The notes under the pieces were generated by a model, which was not told the origin of the DNA, searched no databases, and saw only the letters and a program-made list of their open reading frames with translations. From NCBI GenBank assembly GCA_013076295.1, contig RQOL01000374.1:1550001-1614000 (forward strand): a DNA stretch of 64,000 bases. The letters run 5' to 3'. Of the stretch, positions 57,444 to 64,000 are shown piece by piece. Position 1 is the stretch's first letter, and each line of letters starts with the position of its first letter. The position numbers and the translations under genes were made by a program. The DNA is from Sanderia malayensis (lineage: Eukaryota > Cnidaria > Scyphozoa > Semaeostomeae > Pelagiidae).

Positions 57444-58330
57444 GATGACAGCATGAACAATGTTAGCATTTTTCAGCCTGTAACAACAGGGAAAAAGAGC
57501 AGAGACAAAGGGGTCTTCAATAAAAATACTGGTAAAGAAAGAATGGAGCAATGTGGGGCATCAATATCTTTGAGACACTTGCTTAAGCTAGGTCAAATTA
57601 TTGCACCAGATGCAAGCAAGGAAGTTCTTGCCATTCATTGTGAGGAGTTTTCAGCTCATTTTTTATCTTGGCTCGCACCAATCGAAGTACGGTTGATAAG
57701 GAATCAGTTGATAGGGAACCATTTGCAAATGGTTCAAGTAGAAACGCATTCAATGCAACAGCAATTAGTGGCCTTCCTGTTGGAAAATATGTGTTGAAAA
57801 GGCGAAAAACGATCGGTTACATGATATACAGGATTTATTTGAGTCAGAGGAAGTACACACCAGAAGCAATGTGCAGATGCAGATGTTAGCAAGAAATTTA
57901 GCAGCTTCTCTAAAAAAGCAAGCTCCTTTGAATTTGGTGAAACGTTCTCATATGCGAAAGCATACTTTGGAAAATACACTGGGGAAATTGTCACCATTGA
58001 AAAGTATATTGATGGATCTTTTTGCAAGGACATCGACAATAATGGAGAAATCTTCCTGAATGATTACAGCGAGGCAGCACTAAAGTCGGAAACCTTTGTT
58101 AATTAAACTTATGAAAAATCGAAAAAGCAGCTGTTGGTACTTGACGTGCAAGGTGCTGAATTCACACTCACTGATTCTGAAATTGCAAGTGAAGAGTTGG
58201 TAGACTCCAGGAAAAAATCATGTTTTGCTCAGGAAACCTCTCAAATGTGGCAATAAAAGCTTTCATTTTAAAACATGTTTGCAATGATTACTGTGTACAG
58301 TTGGGACTAGTAAGCTTGCTGGACTGAGAG
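57444..58330 (+). pseudogene. Alpha-kinase-domain protein fragment
   Basis: An upstream frame contains DDDSMNNVSIFQPVTTGKK and SISLRHLLKLGQIIAPDASK. A frame change then leads to FGKYTGEIVTIEKYIDGSF, an in-frame TAA at 58104-58106, then TYEKSKKQLLVLDVQGAEF and, after another shift, GNLSNVAIKAFILKHVCNDY. The VLDVQG, YTGEIV and CND-C arrangement is that of the atypical alpha-kinase (MHCK/EEF2K-like) fold, which phosphorylates Ser/Thr. The start coincides with the end of the 57357-57443 repeat. The domain is followed 33 bp later by the 58364-59579 element. At least one stop and two shifts make this copy non-functional. Confidence 0.72.
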
Positions 58331-58363
58331 GACATAGTTCTCTTGCAAGAACTCTTCATAGTG

Positions 58364-59579
58364 GGCTCCTACTAAAGTACGGAACGCGAAACGAAACGAG
58401 AAACGGAATATGGGGCGGAACGGAACGAAACGGATTACTAAAATACGGAACGGATTACTAAAATGCGAAACGATTACGTCAACAAGGGCATGGCCGATTA
58501 CTAAAATAAGGAACGATTACTAAAATACGAAACACGGATGTTTTTCGGCTTTTTTTTGCAAAATGTGTAAAACACAGACCGGAACATTTGTTCACATAAT
58601 GGCGGCGGGCGTATCTTTGCATTGCAAGTTTAGATGGCTTGTTTTTGGTCTCAGCCTACATTAAGAAGGATCAGATTCAATTTTAAAGGTTATTTACAGT
58701 TTAATGGTAATGTTGAAATTATTGTTCAGGTATTCGCCTTCATTTTCTGTTTGAATGTCCAAAATATCCTTTGGTAGGCCTACCCGACCTTGGGCAGAAT
58801 ATTCTACGTGGTGCTGGGCTTGGAGGACGATCGACTGTCAAGGCTAGAGAAACCCATCTTTCTACAAATTATCGTCAGTACTCAAGCCGTTCTAAAATAT
58901 TTAATGAACATGCATCACATCGCCTTTTGTGTTAAAACCTTTTCAATTGTACAAACACATACATTCTACAAGCGTCATTCTACATTGTTGATGGCACAAT
59001 GTTAAAGATTTATAATGATTTATTATACATTACAAAACTATTTGCTTTTCTTCTGCTTGTTTACAGTGTGCATTAAACTGTAGTGATCGATATCACATCA
59101 CATCACATAATAAAATTTTCGTTATGAAACATTGAAACATTTTCTGTGGTCTTCTTCATTTCTCTTTGTACTTTCCTATTCCAAACTCTTCAACAGAAAA
59201 TGAGGGCGAATACCTGAACAATAATTTCAACATTACCATTAAACTGTAAATAACCTTTAAAATTGAATCTGATCCTTCTTAATGTAGGCTGAGACCAAAA
59301 ACAAGCCATCTAAACTTGCAATGCAAAGATACGCCCGCCGCCATTATGTGAACAAATGTTCCGGTCTGTGTTTTACACATTTTGCAAAAAAAAGCCGAAA
59401 AACATCCATGTTTCGTATTTTAGTAATCGTTCCTTATTTTAGTGATCGGCCATGCCCTTGTTGACGTAATCGTTTCGCATTTCAGTAATCCGCTCCGTAT
59501 TTTAGTAATTTGTTTCGTTCCGTTCCGCCCCATATTCCGTTTCGCGTTTCGTTTCGCGTTCCGTATTTTAGTAGGAGCC
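58364..59579. mobile_element. Long-TIR non-autonomous DNA transposon
   Basis: A 1,216-bp element with inverted repeats of about 385-390 bp (58364-58753 and 59194-59579) starting GGCTCCTACTAAAGTACGGA. The exact 8-bp duplication TCATAGTG lies on both sides (58356-58363, 59580-59587). The outer 150 bp of each arm is a chain of ACGGAACG/GATTACTAAAAT subrepeats. The roughly 430-bp core has no meaningful ORF. TSD length plus long TIRs could fit hAT- or MULE-like drivers; I cannot tell which. Confidence 0.92.
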
Positions 59580-59814
59580 TCATAGTGATTTATGCGCATT
59601 TTATGTTTTATTTGTTTTGCTTCAGAGGGTTTAACTGTCTTGCAATCACAAGCGACTTTGGAAGAAAGTTTTTAGGCTTTTAGGGTTAGGAAATTTTGCT
59701 ATCTTTAGTTAACTATTTTTGCATTAAAACGTTCTTAGGTATAGACTTTTTATACATTTTCAGACACAGTCCAGAGCAAAATACACATTATTGTAGAACT
59801 GTTCATCTCCTCAA

Positions 59815-60592
59815 CATGTTCTTTTATATATGTATGCATTTGCTGCATCTTTAGGATCTGTTTCTATTATATGTGGCAAGATTTGCTGACAGCGATTGCG
59901 TAATTCTTGATCAATAAAGTCATCATTGCTCTCAAACACTGCAGACAATTCAGCGACTTCTTGGAGTTGTGCATCCGTAACATTATAGGCACAAATTTTA
60001 GCTCCATATCTCTCTAGAAAGCTATATATATGCTAAGGCACGCCACAAGGTAACACTTTAGCTCTTTGTTTGCAGCCACGATGATTATTCCAGATAATCA
60101 TCGTGGCCTGGTATATGTGCAGTTGTTTTTGCACTATAGGCACATATATAAATGCCATGAGGCAACTAGCCCAACAAAAATATTTTCTTGAATTAATTTA
60201 TTTTTATATTATACTAGCTCTGGTACCCATACATAAATACATACATACAAACATTACTGTTTTATAAAAAAGATACCACCCCATGAGAAGAAGAGCCCTG
60301 AGACAAGAAGCTTCCAAAAATGTAAGAGTATTTTATAAGCAAAGAAGATATTGCCAAGAAATTTCCAGATATATACTCTTTTCAGGTTTGCTCACATCTT
60401 GTTGTAATCAAATGTTCCCGATAAACTTTTCCAATCACATTTGGATCATTGTTGGTTGTCCACAATCTTAAAAAGTGGACTTTGCCACTGAATGTGTCCA
60501 GTGCTCCATAAATACACAAAGAAAATGTGGATTTTTGGTAGCCACATAGCTTGTCGTGGCCATCAAGCGACATTGTCCAATCTGAGCCCTAA
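59815..60592 (-). pseudogene. Third integrase-like transposase remnant (minus strand)
   Basis: The piece at 60592-60382 starts after a TTATTTAG acceptor and reads SDWTMSLDGHDKLCGYQKST (catalytic-D region), then SLCIYGALDTFSGKVHFLRL and WTTNNDPNVIGKVYREHL. A downstream piece at about 60033-59815 reads IYSFLERYGAKICAYNVTDA, QLQEVAELSAVFESNDDFID and AANAYIYKRTC, ending at a stop. The DGHDKL and YGALDTFS patterns resemble the integrase-core transposases at 42.8 kb and 53.5 kb, but form a different subfamily. The middle (second D and E) is missing. Confidence 0.65.
60075..60107. repeat. 14-bp perfect inverted repeat
   Basis: GCCACGATGATTAT and its reverse complement with a TCCAG loop, inside the deleted region of the integrase-like remnant. 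Confidence 0.85.
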
Positions 60593-61026
60593 ATAAATAA
60601 AATATAATGACTGAAATATAATATTTAACCAGTCGAAACAAACATAAGTGTAAAACAAATGTTATATGCTGGACTATGCCTGCCCATATGTAGCAAAATT
60701 CAATCAGTCATTTCTATTTAAATTTAATCAGGTTCTGTTTATATTTAATCAATTTCTATTTAAATTTAATTTGAATTTTCTATTCAATTTAAAAGTTCTA
60801 TTAAATGTAACACTTATTTTTTATTTAATTTGAAACACTTGTTCAATTTAGAAAACATTCATTTAATTGAAAAAAAGACATCTAAAACTTTTGTTTAATT
60901 TAAACCATTCGTTTAATTTAGAAAACATTGATTTAATTTAACATTTTTATTTAAAACGTTGGTTTAGTTCCGAATCTCCCAATATGCGCACCAAAGCCAT
61001 GCTACTTTACATGCTGTACAACAAAA
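60593..61026. other. AT-rich stretch
   Basis: Repetitive ATTTAATTT-like motifs at 60715-60955. No gene. Confidence 0.5.
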
Positions 61027-61664
61027 TGGCGGAAAGTAACAAAATAGAAGAAGCTGCCAAACTTCTACAAGAGGCCTCAAAACTCTTGCAATAAGAAGCA
61101 TCGAAGTGTTCTGAAAATGAAGTAAAGCCAAGGCCATCTTCCAGCAAGCACCAATCAAATGTAGCAGATACGTTAGCAAGAGCACGATCTATGATGCAAC
61201 AAAGTTCTTCCTTAGGAATTTATCGACGCCTCAACAAGAACGAACGCTTGCGTGCTGCATCTCATTCTCTTTCAAGCCAAAAGCAAGAGTCAAAAAGAGC
61301 AAGAAAAGATCAGGAAAGCAAACCTTTCGAATTTGTTCTTCTATGTTTTAAGAGTTTGTTTGAAGAGGAGGGAGGAAGTGAATTTCTCAAGAAAGAAATG
61401 ATACTGGAAAGAGGGATTGTTAGTTTAACTGAGGAAGACAGTGAACATATTATCAGGCAAAAGCTGGCTTCTACATTGAATGAAAAATACTCATCTGGGG
61501 ATTTTGATTTTGTAAAAGTGGCACAAAAAAGAATTTCTGTACTCAGACTCGGGAAAGGAACTGAGTATGACTATTTTGTTGTGAAAAAGCTTGCTGGACA
61601 AGGCCAATCCACCTTTTCTAAAAAAATTTCTTTGTTTGCGCACTTTGGAAATGGCGCGTTCTGA
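61027..61664 (+). pseudogene. Lysine-rich ORF of unknown function, one nonsense codon
   Basis: An ATG at 61027 opens MAESNKIEEAAKLLQEASKL. An in-frame TAA lies at 61093-61095, and the same frame continues with ARARSMMQQSSSLGIYRRLN, a basic Ser-rich segment, KPFEFVLLCFKSLFEEEGG, DDSEHIIRQKL-type acidic sequence, ISVLRLGKGTEYDYFVVKKL and AGQGQ, ending at 61664. Composition is clearly coding. It recalls N-terminal regions of unnamed multi-copy cnidarian proteins, but I cannot name the family. It lies 92 bp upstream of the THAP-DDE gene on the same strand. Confidence 0.5.
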
Positions 61665-61756
61665 TTGGCTGAGACGAAACCTAGGACAACTTTTCACAAC
61701 CAACAGCATTCTCTAAGAGAAATCAGTCCCAAACATTGAATAAGCATGAACGGAAA

Positions 61757-63453
61757 ATGGTGAAATATTGCCAGTACGGAACTTGCATGAGTGATTCAAG
61801 AAAACCAAATGCACCTAAGATGACTAACCGATACGGAGAAAAGGTCAGATTCGTGCATTTTCCTGGGAAAGTAAGGAAACGGGAACAAGCAAGAAGATGG
61901 ATCCATGCCTGCAGAAGGCCTAAGTCACAACTTTCATTCGAAAAACTGACACATCAACATTACATTTGTTCACTTCATTTCGTCGGAGAAAATGGGCCCA
62001 CAGATGAATTTCCAGATCCTGTGCCAGCAACTATTTCTCAAGAGCAGCGAGGAAAGCTTGAGAAATCATTTGAGCGGCTACACGAAAAAAAATGTGAAAC
62101 GTTTCAAGACAAAGGCCAAGTCGAAGCAGGCAATGTCTCGATAATGGATGTTGATGAGAACGTAGGCCTAATAGATAAATCAGAGGAAACCTCCATTGGG
62201 AAGATAGACCAGAAAAATGAATGTGAAATTTGTCCTTCTCAGAACACTGATTTTATTGAAGATGTCAATGAGAAGAAGATGTTTCGCAATCATTTTATCA
62301 GCATTAAACTTGATGACCCTATGCATTACAGTGTTGAAGAAACAAAAAAGGATAAATATCATGAAGAAAGTGACATTGCGATGACCATGGACATGGATAT
62401 CCGAAAGAAAGAAGATGCTGCAGTTGAAGCTCTCATTGCCATTGGGAAGATAGACCAGAAAAATGAATGTGAAATTTGTCCTTCTCAGAACACTGATTTT
62501 ATTGAAGATGTCAATGAGAAGAAGATGTTTCGCAATCATTTTATCAGCATTATACTTGATGACCCTATGCATTACACAGGAATCAAGTCAAACGATTTGC
62601 TGAGGTATACTTTCTCTTTGGTTGAAAGGAAGGCAAGTAGAATGAATATTTGGCGTGGACAGAATGTGAGAAGCAAAAGACACAAGATAAAAGTGCTCTC
62701 ATGCTGGGAGGAATTTTGCTGACCTTGGTACGAAACAGAAGGGGGACTGATATCAAGATGATAGCAGCATTATTTGGTATTGCCCCATCTAATGCCAGTA
62801 ATATATATATAACATGGAATCTCTTTTTGTCAAAAGAGCTGAAATTCTTGAGAAGATTTTCCTCAAAAGAAACAAATGAGAAAAATTTGCCAAAGTCTCT
62901 CAGAAAAAAGAATGGTAATCCCAAGGATTTAGTTGCAGGTATAAGATCCATTATAGACGCTGTGGAGTTTAGGTCAGAATCTCCGAGTGCCCCTGCAGCA
63001 CAGAAACAGCTCTACAGCCCATACTACAACACTAACACGTACAAATTGCTCATAGGCTGTGCCCCTAATGGCTATATAAATTATACTTCAAAATTGTGGT
63101 CTGGAAATACTACAGATAAAGAACTTGTTGAAAAGTCAGGTTTTCTTGACTGCTTGAAGCCTGGTGACAGTGTTATGGCAGACAAAGGTTTTTGCATTCA
63201 AGACCTATTAGCTATAAAGCAATGCTATTTAGTCTGCCCACCAAAATTAAAAAACAAAACTTTGAAACCTAGAGGATCAACCAAAGCACGGAAAGTTTCA
63301 CATGTAAGAATTCACATAGAAAGAGCCATCAGACGATTAAAAACTTTTCATATTCTTAGTGGAGTACAAAGAATGACACAGAAAAGTTATGCAGATGATG
63401 TGATCAATGTTTGTGTTTCAATTGCAAACCTTGGAAACACTTTAGTTAAATAA
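61757..63453 (+). pseudogene. THAP-domain DDE transposase, one frameshift
   Basis: Start ATG at 61757 (MVKYCQYGTC). The N-terminal THAP-like zinc finger reads CQYGTC, VRFVHFPGKVRKREQARRWI, then YICSLHFVGENGP and the THAP-type EFPDPVPA. A long acidic linker with an internal duplication follows (see repeat 62195-62577). A one-base frame change near 62650 leads to KMIAALFGIAPSNASNIYIT (HTH), SIIDAVEFRSESPSAPAAQK (first D), SVMADKGFCIQDLL (second D) and VRIHIERAIRRLK (E), ending NLGNTLVK at 63453. THAP fused to a DDE_Tnp_4-type nuclease fits transposons related to PIF/Harbinger or ISL2EU. No ends were identified. Confidence 0.82.
62195..62577 (+). repeat. Recent internal direct duplication in the THAP gene
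   Basis: 62195-62331 and 62441-62577 are direct copies of about 137 bp, 246 bp apart, differing at a very few bases (the protein repeat differs at one residue, K or I). Each encodes IGKIDQKNECEICPSQNTDF and the following FIEDVNEKKMFRNHFISI. Reading frame is kept. Confidence 0.95.
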
Positions 63454-63535
63454 AATATTATTTTGTTAGATAATTATCTTAAGTCTTGAGAAATATTCAG
63501 TCAATTGTGTTGACTTTTCATGGCTATTTGATAAT

Positions 63536-64000
63536 CTATCCCATGCTTTTGTAAATAAATTGCTTGAGCAAGTCTCTTTCCTGCCTCACTGTTGATTCAC
63601 TGTACCAGTGTCTGTAGTCACCAGTACATAACTGGTTGATGTCTGAACGAAATAGCTCAAATATTGCAGGACTCAGAAAATGGTACATATTCAAAATTGT
63701 GTGCATTCCACAATCTGATCCATTTCTTTGTTGTGGGACAAGCAGGACCTGTTGTTTTACATCTTTCCATTGCAACATGAATTTCCATTCAATAAAGTTG
63801 AAAATATTAGTAATTTGAGTGTCACGTGAAATTACACCTCCTGAACAATGACTAAGTGAATCCATTACTATCGCACAGGTTTTTGAAAATACAATGAGAT
63901 ACCAATGGTTGTGTTCACAGATTGGTACAATAAGAATGCCATCAGCAGATAACTCCTTGATGAATGAGGCTGCTTTCTCATATTTTTGTACTGTTGTCAG
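63536..64000 (-). CDS. Ulp1-type cysteine protease domain, partial at window end
   Basis: The minus-strand frame is open from 64000 to 63536 and the N-terminal part lies outside. The peptidase C48 triad is visible: His in PICEHNHWYLIVF, Asp in CAIVMDSLSHC, Gln in LLVPQQRNGSD and Cys in NGSDCGMHTILNM. Ulp1/SENP enzymes process or remove SUMO-like tags, and the domain also occurs in several transposon families. The gene is convergent with the THAP-DDE ORF, with 83 bp between stops, so the two could belong to one element. The visible part has no lesion. Confidence 0.85.
   Translation of the reverse strand: MTTVQKYEKAASFIKELSADGILIVPICEHNHWYLIVFSKTCAIVMDSLSHCSGGVISRDTQITNIFNFIEWKFMLQWKDVKQQVLLVPQQRNGSDCGMHTILNMYHFLSPAIFELFRSDINQLCTGDYRHWYSESTVRQERDLLKQFIYKSMG

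Noticed and set aside
58790..59005. ORF inside the long-TIR element as a transposase
   Set aside because: Only 71 codons, partly in the arm, with no DDE or zinc-finger motif.
1..64000. tRNA, rRNA or other structured RNA genes
   Set aside because: I saw no cloverleaf or rRNA signature by eye. A covariance-model scan would be needed to exclude degenerate copies.

Overview
This is eukaryotic, almost certainly animal, DNA. It is AT-rich, coding blocks are split by short GT-AG introns, and several transposable-element (TE) superfamilies are crowded together. The mix (Helitron, Ty1/copia, Penelope-like, several PIF/Harbinger, integrase-like cut-and-paste transposons, THAP-DDE, Ulp1 and alpha-kinase ORFs) suggests an early-branching metazoan such as a cnidarian. 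That assignment is inference from remembered family distributions; no species marker is present. I see no complete host gene.

Layout. 0-3.5 kb: a 10-bp minisatellite, a 115-bp tandem array and a 181-bp tandem array with splice-site-like borders. 3.6-4.8 kb: a small three-exon gene fragment running into the 3' end of a 5'-truncated LINE. 6.7-11.8 kb: an intron-containing Helitron with three frameshifts. 14.3-20.3 kb: a dispersed GC-rich repeat, LINE remnants and a Penelope-like element (RT plus GIY-YIG, both on the minus strand). 21.8-26.8 kb: a complete but dead Ty1/copia element with LTRs and target duplication, carrying a nested MITE. 26.8-28.2 kb: a decayed ORF of an uncharacterised family. 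28.3-31.2 kb: a nearly intact Harbinger. 33.2-35 kb: a decayed Harbinger. 35.4-37.8 kb: a 2.45-kb palindrome.

39.2-48.4 kb is a nested structure. A Harbinger (TIRs at 39209 and 48362) has its transposase ORF split by a 6.3-kb transposon (41408-47717). That inner transposon has about 290-bp inverted repeats, a three-exon integrase-like DDE transposase on the plus strand and a six-exon RING/HECT ubiquitin-ligase gene on the minus strand. A small repeat also interrupts the Harbinger transposase at 40624-40864. The inner transposon is the most interesting item in the window: a DNA transposon that appears to carry its own E3 ligase.

50-57 kb: MITEs (hAT-like and pogo-like), a second integrase-like remnant, simple repeats and short repeat copies. 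57.4-64 kb: an alpha-kinase-domain fragment, a long-TIR element with an 8-bp target duplication, another integrase-like remnant (minus), an unrecognised lysine-rich ORF, a THAP plus DDE transposase with a recent internal duplication, and a Ulp1-type protease running off the window end.

Most ORFs are broken by one or two frameshifts or stops, which points to a TE graveyard with a few young members. Insertion order can be read directly in the nested Harbinger and copia loci.
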